DNA of 64,000 nucleotides from Aquabacterium sp. (lineage in GTDB: Bacteria; Pseudomonadota; Gammaproteobacteria; Burkholderiales; Burkholderiaceae_C): the NCBI RefSeq assembly GCF_016234775.1, contig NZ_JACRAH010000056.1, forward strand, positions 1 through 64,000, given 5' to 3'. The notes beneath the pieces were generated by a model that saw only the letters and a program-made list of their open reading frames with translations, was not told the DNA's origin and ran no database searches. Numbering within the stretch: position 1 is the stretch's first letter; each line of letters begins with the position of its first letter. The position numbers were made by a program, and so were the translations under genes. Below are positions 1 to 11,909 of the stretch, one piece after another.

Positions 1-125
1 GGGGCGATCATCTTGCAGGGGCCGCACCATTCGGCCCAATAATCCACCAGCACGGGCTGGGCAGATTGCAGGACGTCGGCATCGAAAGAGGCGTCGGAAA
101 TGTGTTTGATCAGGTCGCTGCTCAT
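1..125 (-). CDS. trxA: Thioredoxin (N-terminal part, runs off the window)
   Basis: Only the first 41 codons are inside the window; the gene continues beyond base 1. The visible protein starts [14 protein letters not shown] and reaches the redox motif WCGPC, followed by KMIAP, which is the classical thioredoxin active site that reduces cytosolic protein disulfides. The ATG at 125 is the natural start because it gives the usual short N-terminal strand before the active site. The gene is divergent from the AddB/AddA-like operon, leaving about 120 bp for both promoters. A thioredoxin-like domain in a longer protein cannot be excluded from this fragment, but spacing and sequence are those of TrxA. 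Confidence 0.9.
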   Translation of the reverse strand, partial: MSSDLIKHISDASFDADVLQSAQPVLVDYWAEWCGPCKMIA

Positions 126-247
126 TTAACTATCCTTCAGTATGCTGGCGCGATGGCGACACCCTAGGGTGATTTCTCCAGCAGGAATGCAAAGATTCTG
201 ACACAGAAGATGTGGCCGTTCGGGCGCATTCCAAGAGACCTTCTTCA

Positions 248-3142
248 ATGACCGCGATAGCCAGAACCTTTTTTGAATCCCGCAGCATGGCCATGGAGCC
301 CCAGCACTGGCGCTGGGCGCCTCAGGACAGCGCAGAGACGTGCTGGCAGGCCTGGGCCATGGAAACGGCGGCGTGGTTGAAAGCCCAAGGGGCGGATCCT
401 CGTGATGCGCTGATCGTGCTGCCCGTGGGCGCGGTGCTGTCGCCGGCGCGTCAGGCCTGGATGGTGGCAGTGGGGGGCTGGTTGCCCCGCATCGATACGA
501 TCGCGGCGGTGTCGGAAGGGCTTGTCTGGTCCTGGTCGCCAGACAGTTCGGCAGGCGAGGCGGGCTTGCCACCGGTCACCCTGGATGCCATCGTGGACCG
601 CCTGCAGGCGGGGCGCAGCCTGGGCAGCGAGGCCTGGGGCAAGGCCTGGGCGCAGCGAGATCGGCGTGGATTTGAATTTGCCCTGGACCAGGTTGTTGCT
701 GCGGCACACACCTGGGTGCGGCGCATGCAGTCCATTGCGCCCGCACAACGTGCCGCCTATCTGGAACTGGCTCGGGCGACGATGGGCGGCAGCGTCACGC
801 AAGGCCCGGGTGGGCGAGAAAAGCTCCTGTTGGCCTGGGCACTGGAGTGGGCGGCATCCACCGTGGCCGGCGGGTTGCTTGTGGACCCCTTGTATGAACT
901 GCGGCCATCCGCGCTGGTGGTGGTGACCGCGGGCGAGGCTGTCTCGCCAGGTACGGAAATCCACCTGACCCTGGGGTTGATGGCGCATCTGGCGGAGCAG
1001 GGCGTGCCCGTCTTGTGGCGCAGTGCCCTGGGCGGCGCCGAGCAAGTGGGGCAGAGCAGGGCGCGGCCACCTGTGGCCTGTGCGTGCCAGAACGCCGAAG
1101 AGGAGGCTCAGCAGGCCGCAGCCCAGGTGATCGCGGCGGTCAATGACGCCCGTCAGGGCAACTCGGGTCAAGTCGGTTTGCCCGTGGCCCTGATCGCACT
1201 GGATCGCAGCCTCATCCGCCGTGTGCGGGCCATGCTGGAAGGCGCCGGCATCCAGATGGCGGACGAGACGGGGTGGTTGCTGTCAACCACGCGCGCCTCT
1301 GCTGTGGTGACGCGCATGCTGCAGGCTTCGCATCCTCGTGCGTCCACGGATGATTTGCTGGATTGGTTGAAGTCCGGCTGGCTGGATTGGGTGAGTGGTG
1401 AAGGTGAACACGCCAGGCCCGATAGCGTGCAACTCAGCCGCGCCGTGGGTGAACTGGAAAGCTGGTGTCGCCGCCACGGGATGCTGGGTGCCTGGGGCTT
1501 GCAGGTGCCGCCTGCCAAAGATCAGGATCTGTCGGACGAGCTTGCCGCGCAAATCGTGCCAACCGGGCGCCAGGCCATGCCGCCCGCAGCCGTGCTGCTA
1601 TGGCATTGGGCCGTGCACGTGGTGGCGCCCCTGCAAAGCCTGTGGTCGGGCAAACGCCCTTCGCTGAAGGAGTGGCTGCTGGGTTTGCTGGAGGCCTTGT
1701 CGCGCGCCGGAGCCTTGACGACCTTGCAAGGCGATGAAGCGGGCGAGCTGGCCTTGCAGTCCTTGCGCTTTGATAGCTTGAACGGCGCAGATCAGGCTGC
1801 GGGACTTTGGGCCGGACTGTCCAATCAGACCAGGCTGGACGGCCCTTCTTTCGTGCGCTGGGTGGGCACGGTGCTGGAGGCCACCACCTTTCGCCCGCCG
1901 GCCCCTGACGTGCCCGCCGATGTGGTGATCACCCCGATGGCGCGGGCCGTGTTGCGCCCCTTCCACGCGATCGTGCTGCCCGGTGCAGACGAGCGGCAAC
2001 TGGGCGCCATGGGCAGTCAGTCCGGCTGGTTGAGCAGCAAGCTGTGCGAGGCCATGGATCTGGCCACGCCGGTGACGCAACGCGCAGCCCAATGGGATGC
2101 CTTCAACCTGCTGATGAGCCGCCCGGGCGTGGTGTGCCTGCACCGCCATGCTCAGGGCAGTGAGCCCCTGGAGCCCAGTGCCTGGCTGGAGCGCTGGTCG
2201 GCCCAGGAGGGTGTGCGCATCGAGCAGGTAGGTGATGTGCGCGAAGCCGCAGGCGTAGAGGTTCAATTCGTGCGCACGCCCTTGCCCACACTGCGCGATG
2301 CAGGCTGGGCTTTGCCCGAACAGGTCACGGCCACATCGTATGAGGCGCTGCGCCAGTGTCCCTATCGCTTTTTTGCGACCAGCGTACTGGGCTTGCGCGA
2401 ACAGGACGAGCTCGAAGAAGGGCTGGACAGGTCGGACTTCGGCATCTGGTTGCACGAGGTCTTGCGCAACTTTCATGCTCAGCGCCAAGGCCAGCTCGCC
2501 ATCAGCACGCCAGACGAAGACGTGCAAGCCTGGCTGGAATCTTCGCAACGTGTGATCAAGGAAATGGGGCTGGACAGAGACAGTCAGCGCCCGTACTTTT
2601 TGCCCTTTCAGGCTGATCTGGACAGACTCGCCCGCGCCTACGTGAGCTGGTTGCGTGAGCATGAAGAAGGCGGCTGGGCCATGCTGGATGCCGAGCGCAT
2701 CGAGCAACGTGAACTGCAGATCAGCGATGACTTGAAGGTGCGCCTGTACGGGCAACTTGACCGCATCGATGTGCGTCATCACGAAGGCGCCAGGCAGCAC
2801 CTCGTTCTGGATTACAAGACGGGCAGCCTGGATGGCCTCAAGCGCAAGATCGCCACGCCGCTGGAAGACACCCAACTGGCTTTCTATGCGGCCTTGTCCG
2901 ACCCCCAATGGGCCGTACAAGCCTCCTACCTGCATCTGGATGTGCAGGACGTGAAGCAGCTGGATCATCCCGATGTGGAGCGCAGTGCGCAGGTACTGCT
3001 GGAGGGCCTGGCCAGAGACTGGACGCGGCTGCACGCCGGCGAGGCCATGCCCGCCTTGGGCGAGGGCATGGCGTGTGGCTTCTGCCAGGCGCGAGGGCTG
3101 TGCAGAAAAGACCACTGGACCATGCAGGAGGAGCAGGCATGA
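248..3142 (+). CDS. AddB-like PD-(D/E)XK nuclease / inactivated helicase subunit
   Basis: The 964-residue protein would be the nuclease partner of the helicase encoded next, working in double-strand break end resection as an AddAB/RecBCD-type complex. The C-terminal third carries the RecB-family nuclease core: D838 in QLDRID and D855/K857 in LDYKTG. Cys704 (RQCPYRFF) together with Cys943, Cys946 and Cys952 (CGFCQARGLC) forms the split four-cysteine pattern that binds a 4Fe-4S cluster in AddB and Cas4-like nucleases. The N-terminal two thirds show no intact Walker A motif, as expected for an inactivated UvrD-like subunit. The ATG at 248 is preferred over a GTG at 212 because an AAGAGA stretch precedes it. 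The stop overlaps the next start (ATGA). Confidence 0.85.
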   Translation: MTAIARTFFESRSMAMEPQHWRWAPQDSAETCWQAWAMETAAWLKAQGADPRDALIVLPVGAVLSPARQAWMVAVGGWLPRIDTIAAVSEGLVWSWSPDSSAGEAGLPPVTLDAIVDRLQAGRSLGSEAWGKAWAQRDRRGFEFALDQVVAAAHTWVRRMQSIAPAQRAAYLELARATMGGSVTQGPGGREKLLLAWALEWAASTVAGGLLVDPLYELRPSALVVVTAGEAVSPGTEIHLTLGLMAHLAEQGVPVLWRSALGGAEQVGQSRARPPVACACQNAEEEAQQAAAQVIAAVNDARQGNSGQVGLPVALIALDRSLIRRVRAMLEGAGIQMADETGWLLSTTRASAVVTRMLQASHPRASTDDLLDWLKSGWLDWVSGEGEHARPDSVQLSRAVGELESWCRRHGMLGAWGLQVPPAKDQDLSDELAAQIVPTGRQAMPPAAVLLWHWAVHVVAPLQSLWSGKRPSLKEWLLGLLEALSRAGALTTLQGDEAGELALQSLRFDSLNGADQAAGLWAGLSNQTRLDGPSFVRWVGTVLEATTFRPPAPDVPADVVITPMARAVLRPFHAIVLPGADERQLGAMGSQSGWLSSKLCEAMDLATPVTQRAAQWDAFNLLMSRPGVVCLHRHAQGSEPLEPSAWLERWSAQEGVRIEQVGDVREAAGVEVQFVRTPLPTLRDAGWALPEQVTATSYEALRQCPYRFFATSVLGLREQDELEEGLDRSDFGIWLHEVLRNFHAQRQGQLAISTPDEDVQAWLESSQRVIKEMGLDRDSQRPYFLPFQADLDRLARAYVSWLREHEEGGWAMLDAERIEQRELQISDDLKVRLYGQLDRIDVRHHEGARQHLVLDYKTGSLDGLKRKIATPLEDTQLAFYAALSDPQWAVQASYLHLDVQDVKQLDHPDVERSAQVLLEGLARDWTRLHAGEAMPALGEGMACGFCQARGLCRKDHWTMQEEQA

Positions 3143-6100
3143 GCCAGGCCGCATACGAAGTCAATGGCCAGATCGTCGCCAGCGATCTGTTCTACCAGGT
3201 CGCGTGCGATCCGCATCGCAGCGTGGTGGTCGAAGCCTGTGCCGGCGCGGGCAAGACGTGGATGCTGGTGTCGCGCATCCTGCGTGCCCTGCTGGATGAC
3301 GTGCCGCCCAACCAGATCCTGGCCATCACCTTCACCAAGAAGGCCGCCGGTGAGATGCGTGAGCGCCTGCATGGCTGGCTGCGTGACTTCGCGCTGGCCA
3401 GTGAAGAGCGGCGCGAGATGGAGTTGCGGATTCGCGGTGTCCAACCTGCTCAGATCGCCGCGATGGTGCCCAAGCTGCAGCAACTGTATGAGCGCTGGCT
3501 GGACGAAGGGCGGGGCGTGGACATCCACACCATCCACGGCTGGTTCTCCAGGCTGGTGAAGGCCGCGCCGCTGGACATCCTCAACGAACTGGGCCTGCCG
3601 CCTGAGTTGAACCTCGTCGAAGACACCAGTGAGCATTGGCCTGAGTTGTGGGGGCGCTTCCTGCGCCGGGTGGATGCGCAATCACCCGGCAAGCGCACCG
3701 GCGACGAAGCCGGCGGCGATTACCTGGCCTTCATGTCCATCGTGCGCGAGGTGGGCCGCTTCAATACCGAGGCCTGGTTGAGCACGGCCTTGAGCAACCG
3801 GCTGGAGTTGAGCCTGGCTGACAAGGCTGGGCATCTAATCGATGGCGTGGAGACGGCCGCCGACTGGTCTCTGCAATGGGCTGGGCTTGCACATCCGTGC
3901 GAGGCCTTGAGCCGTGCCAGCGTGCAGGATCAATTCTGGTCGCTGGCCAGGCAGCTTGCCACGGGCAAGACCGCCACGCAGCAAAAGGCCGGCGTGGCCA
4001 TCGAGCAGGCCATGGGCCTGACCGATCTGCAGGCGCGCCACAAGGCTCTACGCAAAGTCTTGCTGACGGACAAGGGTGAGCCGCGCAAGAAGATGGGCGA
4101 GCTGGCGGATCTGGAGTGGGCGCAAGCCTGGCTGGTGGATCTGCAATTGGCCATCACACAGCAGGAAGGGCACGTGCTGCATGGGCACATGGTGAGTTTG
4201 TCCCGCCTGCTGTTCGAGGAATACGCGAAGTTCAAGACGGAGCGAGGCCTGGCAGACATGGTGGACCTGGAGTTGGCCGCCGCCCGTCTCCTGGGTGATC
4301 CCGAGCTGTCAGGCTGGGTGCAGGAGCGGCTGGACAGCCAGGTGCGCCAGTTGTTGATGGACGAGTTCCAGGACACCAGCCCTTTGCAATGGCAGACGCT
4401 CAAGTCATGGTTGTCCGCTTATGCCGGCGCGGGGGGCGGGCAGAGTGGTCGTCAGCCCATCAGCGTCTTCCTGGTGGGCGACCCCAAGCAAAGCATCTAC
4501 CGATTCCGTCGCGCGGATCCGCGCGTGTTCAGCGCGGCCAAGGATTTCGTGCTGGAGGCGCTCGATGGCGACCTGCTGGCCTGCGATCACACGCGCCGCA
4601 ACGCACCCGGCATCATCGACGCGCTCAACAAGGTCATGGGGCAGGCATGTGCGGAGGGCAGCTTTCCAGGCTTTCGGCCGCACACGACGACTTCCGAAGA
4701 CGTGGCGACGATCCGTGTCCTGCCATCGGTCATGCGCACGACCGCTGCCAAGGACGAGCCCGAGGCGTCGTGGCGAGACAGCCTGATCACGCCGCGTGAG
4801 CAGGCGCACACCACCATCAAGGAAATCGAAGCCGAGCAAGTGGCGCAGGCGATTGCCGCCATGGTGTTCAACGATGGGCTGGCGCCCTCCGACATCTATG
4901 TGCTGAGCCGCAAGCGGGCCACGCTGAGCCTGGTGGCCCAGGCGCTCGACGAGCACGGGGTGCCCCACATCGCACCGGAGGATACGCGCCTGATCGACAC
5001 GCCGGAGGTGCGCGATCTGGTCGCGGTGCTGGACGCGTTGGTGTCACCGCAACATGACCTGGCGCTGGCGCACGCACTCAAGAGCCCCTTGTTCGGGGCC
5101 AGCGATGCGGATCTCCTGGGCCTGGCCTGGCAGGTTCGGCAGGCAAAACGCAAGACCTCGTGGTGGGATGCCTTGATGCAATGGGGGGGGGATGAAGCTT
5201 GCCCCACCACCTTGGCGCGCGCTGCGACCTTGTTGCAGGCCTGGGCCGAGCTGGCGCGTGTGGCGCCGCCCCATGACTTGCTGGAGCGCATCGTCACCAA
5301 TGGGGCTTACCGTGCACGATTGCTGAGCTGTGTGCCGGCCAGTCGGCGCGTGCAGGCCTTGTTCCATGTTGATGCGCTGCTGTCGCAAAGCCTGGAGATG
5401 GACGCGGGCCGTGACGCAACGCCCTACCGTTGGGTACGCGCGCTCAAGCGCCTGCCCTTGAACCTGCCGCCGCGCGCACAGGCCGATGCCGTGCAGTTGC
5501 TGACCATCCACGGTGCCAAGGGCCTGGAGGCCAAGGTGGTGTTCATGGTCGATACCGATCCAGAGCCCTCGCGCAAGGACAGCTATGCGTTGATGGTGGA
5601 CTGGCCCGAGAGCGATGAGCGCCCCAGGCGTTGTGCCTTCATCCGCTCGCAGAGCAACCCGCCGCCCAGCCTGGCCCGCACTCTGGAAGAGGACCACGCG
5701 GCCAATCTGCGCGAGGAGTTGAACGCGCTTTATGTGGCCTTGACCCGTGCCCGCGAGCAACTGGTGTTCAGTCGCACGCAGCCGCGTGGCTCGCCAGAGG
5801 GCAGCTGGTGGCAGCGCCTGGTCAGCAGCGGGGCCATGGACCCCGAACAGGTCTGGCAACCTGCCACACCATTACGCCGCAGCGTGCCTGAAGATGAGGC
5901 ATCAACCACGGTGCGGAGCCTGAATCTGCCCGCCTTGCAGCCTTTGACGTCTGCGCCCGACGAAACGAGGCGAGTGGTCGAAGAAAGCAGCGTCCAGCAG
6001 TTGCTGGGGCAGGTGGTTCACCGCACCCTGGAGTGGCTCACCCCTCTGCCGCTGCATGCGAGAACGGCCGAGCGCGTCGCAAAGGCCACGCAAAGTGCGG

Positions 6101-6462
6101 CCAAGGCCTTGCAACTGGCGCCTGAACATCACGATGCTGCACTGCATCTGGCGACCACCATCCTGAAGTCGCCGAGTCTGCAGCCTTGGCTGGATCCGGC
6201 GCTGCTGGATTGGGCAGGCAATGAGGTCGCCCTGCATGATGGCGAGCAGGTCCTGCGGATCGACAGACTGGTGGCGGTTCGCCGTGAAGCCGGGCGCGAA
6301 TGGTGGGTGCTGGACTACAAGCTGCAGCACAGGCCGCAGGCCCTGGCGAGCTATCGCGCGCAGATGCAGCGCTATGTGGCAGCGGTGGAGGCCCTGCAGC
6401 CCGACGAGCCGGTTCGGGCTGCCTTCATCACCGGTGCGGGGGAGTGGGTGCCCCTTGACTGA
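3139..6462 (+). CDS. AddA-like UvrD/RecB family helicase-nuclease
   Basis: An 1107-residue superfamily 1A DNA helicase with a C-terminal nuclease. Visible helicase motifs are Walker A GAGKT (36-40), motif Ia TFTKKAAGEM, motif II DEFQDTS (from residue 408), motif III GDPKQSIYRFRRAD, motif V IHGAKGLEAK (about 790) and motif VI LYVALTRARE. The C-terminal nuclease has the LDYK element (D1059, K1061). The gene overlaps its upstream partner by 4 bp and has an AGGAGG sequence just before ATG 3139, so the two subunits are co-translated. The likely role is processive unwinding and degradation of DNA ends before RecA loading. A longer ORF reading back to 2908 lies inside the partner gene and was discarded. 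Confidence 0.9.
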   Translation: MSQAAYEVNGQIVASDLFYQVACDPHRSVVVEACAGAGKTWMLVSRILRALLDDVPPNQILAITFTKKAAGEMRERLHGWLRDFALASEERREMELRIRGVQPAQIAAMVPKLQQLYERWLDEGRGVDIHTIHGWFSRLVKAAPLDILNELGLPPELNLVEDTSEHWPELWGRFLRRVDAQSPGKRTGDEAGGDYLAFMSIVREVGRFNTEAWLSTALSNRLELSLADKAGHLIDGVETAADWSLQWAGLAHPCEALSRASVQDQFWSLARQLATGKTATQQKAGVAIEQAMGLTDLQARHKALRKVLLTDKGEPRKKMGELADLEWAQAWLVDLQLAITQQEGHVLHGHMVSLSRLLFEEYAKFKTERGLADMVDLELAAARLLGDPELSGWVQERLDSQVRQLLMDEFQDTSPLQWQTLKSWLSAYAGAGGGQSGRQPISVFLVGDPKQSIYRFRRADPRVFSAAKDFVLEALDGDLLACDHTRRNAPGIIDALNKVMGQACAEGSFPGFRPHTTTSEDVATIRVLPSVMRTTAAKDEPEASWRDSLITPREQAHTTIKEIEAEQVAQAIAAMVFNDGLAPSDIYVLSRKRATLSLVAQALDEHGVPHIAPEDTRLIDTPEVRDLVAVLDALVSPQHDLALAHALKSPLFGASDADLLGLAWQVRQAKRKTSWWDALMQWGGDEACPTTLARAATLLQAWAELARVAPPHDLLERIVTNGAYRARLLSCVPASRRVQALFHVDALLSQSLEMDAGRDATPYRWVRALKRLPLNLPPRAQADAVQLLTIHGAKGLEAKVVFMVDTDPEPSRKDSYALMVDWPESDERPRRCAFIRSQSNPPPSLARTLEEDHAANLREELNALYVALTRAREQLVFSRTQPRGSPEGSWWQRLVSSGAMDPEQVWQPATPLRRSVPEDEASTTVRSLNLPALQPLTSAPDETRRVVEESSVQQLLGQVVHRTLEWLTPLPLHARTAERVAKATQSAAKALQLAPEHHDAALHLATTILKSPSLQPWLDPALLDWAGNEVALHDGEQVLRIDRLVAVRREAGREWWVLDYKLQHRPQALASYRAQMQRYVAAVEALQPDEPVRAAFITGAGEWVPLD

Positions 6463-6568
6463 GGGGGCGGCACCGCGGCCAACCCGGACTGTGTGAAAAA
6501 GGACCGGGTTTCGGCCCCTAGACGGGGTTTTGCCAATGGCGCCACTGTAGTGCAATCAAGGTGTTTAC

Positions 6569-8383
6569 ATGGGGATACACACGTCCCCGAGGAATCACCG
6601 CCTGCACACCAACATGGCCGCAGTCTCGCCTCCCACGACCACGGCGCCCCGCTATTTCGGGCGCTTCGAGCTGCGACAGATGCTCGGGCGCAGTCACGCC
6701 TCCGGCATCTGGCTGGCCCTGGACCCGCGCTTGCAGCAGGAGGTAATCCTGTGCGTGCCCCGTGCTCAGCCCCAGAAAGGCAAGGAGCTGGATGCCTGGA
6801 CGCAAGAAGTGCAGGCCGGCACACGCCTCAAGCACCCCCATCTGACCGAGGTCCTGGAAGTGTCGGCGCACGAGGGCTGGCCCTTTGTGAGTTACGGGCG
6901 TGGGCAGAGCGTCTCTTTGTTCGAGCGGGTCTCTGTCGGCCCGCAGCTGACACCGCTGGAAGTGGTGGTTATCCTGTGCGACGTGCTGGATGGGCTGGCC
7001 TATGCTCACGAAGCTGGCGTGGCCCATCAGGACATCGCCTTGCACAACATCCTGATCGACAAGAGCGGGCATGCAGCGATTGCCGGTTTGAGTTGCGGCC
7101 TGGCCCCTTTGGCGCCGGGGCAGTACACACGGCCCCAATATGGGCGCCAGCAAATCCGGCAAGCGGCCGAGCGCGATGTGCTCATGGTCGGCCTGCTGGC
7201 TTACAGGCTGCTGGTCAACAGCCCTGCGCTGGATGAGCCTGATCTGGGCAGCGCTGCAGCGCGCATCGGCACGGAAATCGTGCGCCTTCCCTGGACGACG
7301 CCGCACCCCGTGCCGGAGACCCTGCGCGCCATCGTCAACCGGTCGACCGATCGGCAACACCGGCAGCGCTACCTGAATGCGCGGACCTTGCTCAGTGCCC
7401 TGCAGGGCTGGATCAAGACCAACGCTGAAGATTCAGGCGGCCCCTTGGCCTTGCTGCTGGATCGGCTGAATTCGGTGGGCGCCTTGCCCGGCCGGCCCCA
7501 TACGGAGCGAGCACTGATCGGCACCCTGTCGCAGGAAACACTGCGGGTGGATGACTTCGTCGACATCATCGTCAAGAACCCCGCGTTGTGTTGGGAGATG
7601 CTGCGCGCCGTCAATGTGGCCTCCTACCAGAGCCAGAGCGCAGACGATGGGGTGACCACGCTGTCGCGAGCCGTGATGTTGCTGGGCCAGCAAGGCCTGC
7701 GCAAGGTGGCTGGCAGCGTGCGCGCATGGCCCGGCGCACTGGGTGCCCAGACCAGCCTTTCCGGCGATGAGGGCAGCCAGGCCATTCTGGACATGGGCAA
7801 GGAATTGCGCCTGACCTGCCTGGCAGGGCACATTGCCCGCCTGATGGCGCCGTTTTCGATCAGCGACGAGGAGGCCTCGATAGCAGCCATGTCGCAGCGA
7901 CTGGGCTGGTTGCTGGTGCTCTACCACTTCCCGGAAGAGAGCATACAGATCAAGCGCTTGATGCTGCCAGGCCCCCCGGCCGATGCCGAGAGCGCTGCGC
8001 CAACACCTGGCATGACGATCGAAGCAGCGGCAGGCGCGGTATTGGGTGTCAACCTGGATGACCTTACCGCAGCGGTGCTCAAGCACTGGGGCATGCACGA
8101 GCGCCTGATCCAGGCAGCGCGGCCCTTGAATCGCAGCACGCCGGTGCGCACGCCGTCCTCACCAGAAGACACCCTGCGCAGCGTGGCCAGTCTGGCCAAC
8201 GAGATCGTGCAGACACTGGAGCTGGAGACGCAAAAGGCCAGCCACGCGCTGCATCAGGTCTATGTACGTTACGCCCGGGCCCTAGGCCTTACAGCCAAAG
8301 AATGCGGCCTGACGCTGGAGCAGGCCATGCGGCTGGTGGATGGCAAGGTGACTGCGCCACCCAAGGCTGTCAGCCCAGCTTGA
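6569..8383 (+). CDS. Degenerate Ser/Thr kinase-like domain fused to an HDOD domain
   Basis: A 604-residue cytosolic protein. Residues about 30-270 have a protein-kinase layout: [12 protein letters not shown] at the glycine-rich loop and HQDIALHN at 153-160, corresponding to the HRDxxxxN catalytic loop, with D155 and the Asn of N-I-L-I retained. The VAIK lysine is not apparent and the DFG position reads AGLSCG, so the metal-binding Asp is missing; this is probably a pseudokinase. Residues about 300-510 resemble an HDOD domain ([20 protein letters not shown], then [15 protein letters not shown]), a module of bacterial signalling proteins. AAGG seven bases before ATG 6569 supports this start; an in-frame ATG at 6614 is an alternative. 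It overlaps the convergent pyrD by 14 bp. The partner and signal are unknown. Confidence 0.75.
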   Translation: MGIHTSPRNHRLHTNMAAVSPPTTTAPRYFGRFELRQMLGRSHASGIWLALDPRLQQEVILCVPRAQPQKGKELDAWTQEVQAGTRLKHPHLTEVLEVSAHEGWPFVSYGRGQSVSLFERVSVGPQLTPLEVVVILCDVLDGLAYAHEAGVAHQDIALHNILIDKSGHAAIAGLSCGLAPLAPGQYTRPQYGRQQIRQAAERDVLMVGLLAYRLLVNSPALDEPDLGSAAARIGTEIVRLPWTTPHPVPETLRAIVNRSTDRQHRQRYLNARTLLSALQGWIKTNAEDSGGPLALLLDRLNSVGALPGRPHTERALIGTLSQETLRVDDFVDIIVKNPALCWEMLRAVNVASYQSQSADDGVTTLSRAVMLLGQQGLRKVAGSVRAWPGALGAQTSLSGDEGSQAILDMGKELRLTCLAGHIARLMAPFSISDEEASIAAMSQRLGWLLVLYHFPEESIQIKRLMLPGPPADAESAAPTPGMTIEAAAGAVLGVNLDDLTAAVLKHWGMHERLIQAARPLNRSTPVRTPSSPEDTLRSVASLANEIVQTLELETQKASHALHQVYVRYARALGLTAKECGLTLEQAMRLVDGKVTAPPKAVSPA

Positions 8384-9407
8384 GCGCCTGCGCGCACTCC
8401 TTGACCAAGGCGGGGCCCTTGTAGATCAGGCCGGTGTAGATCTGGACCAGATCGGCGCCTGCATCCAGCTTGGAACGGGCATCGGCACCGCTCATCACGC
8501 CACCCACGCCGATGATCGGATAGCGCGGGCCCAGGGCCGCACGCAACTGACGGATCACCTGGTTGCTGGCTTCGAGCACCGGCGCACCACTCAAGCCCCC
8601 CGTTTCTTCCGCGTGTTTCATGCCCTTGACGGCTTCACGCGAGATGGTCGTGTTGGTGGCGATCACGCCATCGATGCCGTTTTTTTGCAGCGTGGCGGCG
8701 ATCACGCCCACCTGGGTCTCATCCAGATCTGGCGCGATCTTCACGAACATGGGCACGGTACGGCCATGGCGTTTGATCAGTTCCTGACGGCGGGCTTGCA
8801 GCTTGCCCAGCAGGTCATCCAGCGCTTCATCGCTTTGCAGGGCGCGCAGGTTCTTGGTGTTGGGCGACGAGATGTTGACCGTGACGTAATCCGCGTGGGG
8901 ATAAACGCCTTCCAGGCAGATCAGGTAGTCGTCAACAGCATTTTCGATGGGCGTCGCGGCGTTCTTGCCGATGTTCAGGCCCAGGATGCCGCCTTTCTGG
9001 CGGAACTGAGCACGCTTCACGTTGGCCAGGAAGCTGTCCAGGCCTTCGTTGTTGAAGCCCAGGCGATTGATCAGTGCATTGGCCTCGGGCAGGCGGAACA
9101 TGCGGGGCTTGGGGTTGCCCGGCTGGGCCTTGGGTGTCACCGTGCCCACTTCCACAAAGCCGAAGCCCATGGCACCCAGGCCATCGATCACGCGACCGTT
9201 CTTGTCCAGGCCTGCCGCCATGCCGATGCGGTTCGGGAAGGTGATGCCGGCCACCTCGACGGGGTCGCTCACCCGGTCTGCGCCCCACAGGCAGGCCAGC
9301 GGCGTGTTCTGGAAGCGGGCCAGGCCGGCCATGGTCAGATCATGTGCGGCCTCCGGGTCCAGGTTGAACAGCACGGATTTGGGCAGGGAGTAGGGCAGCA
9401 GGGCCAT
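8370..9407 (-). CDS. pyrD: Dihydroorotate dehydrogenase (quinone), class 2
   Basis: This 345-residue flavoenzyme oxidises dihydroorotate to orotate in de novo pyrimidine synthesis and passes electrons to the quinone pool at the inner membrane. The N-terminal LYxLP-like segment ([20 protein letters not shown]) is the membrane-associating extension typical of class 2. The FMN barrel follows, with [13 protein letters not shown], the catalytic-serine region [17 protein letters not shown], and the phosphate-binding end [10 protein letters not shown]. Length matches the family. It is divergent from tex and converges on the pseudokinase-HDOD gene with a 14-bp overlap. Confidence 0.97.
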   Translation of the reverse strand: MALLPYSLPKSVLFNLDPEAAHDLTMAGLARFQNTPLACLWGADRVSDPVEVAGITFPNRIGMAAGLDKNGRVIDGLGAMGFGFVEVGTVTPKAQPGNPKPRMFRLPEANALINRLGFNNEGLDSFLANVKRAQFRQKGGILGLNIGKNAATPIENAVDDYLICLEGVYPHADYVTVNISSPNTKNLRALQSDEALDDLLGKLQARRQELIKRHGRTVPMFVKIAPDLDETQVGVIAATLQKNGIDGVIATNTTISREAVKGMKHAEETGGLSGAPVLEASNQVIRQLRAALGPRYPIIGVGGVMSGADARSKLDAGADLVQIYTGLIYKGPALVKECAQALKLG

Positions 9408-9546
9408 GGCAGGCTGAGGTGGTCAGAAATGGACAATCGAACCTCGTATTGTCCCTGATCCGCTGGTGTTTTGAACAGCCTCGTTTCAGCCGGGCACTGT
9501 GGCAAACTGCGCCCCCTCCCATAGTCTTATCGAGAAGGTCATTCTC

Positions 9547-11898
<2,352 letters not shown>

Positions 11899-11909
11899 GT
11901 CGAGGGGGC

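Noticed and set aside
1598-3154. 518-codon minus-strand frame across the AddB-like gene
   Set aside because: It is antisense to a gene with clear nuclease motifs; long opposite frames are common in high-GC DNA.
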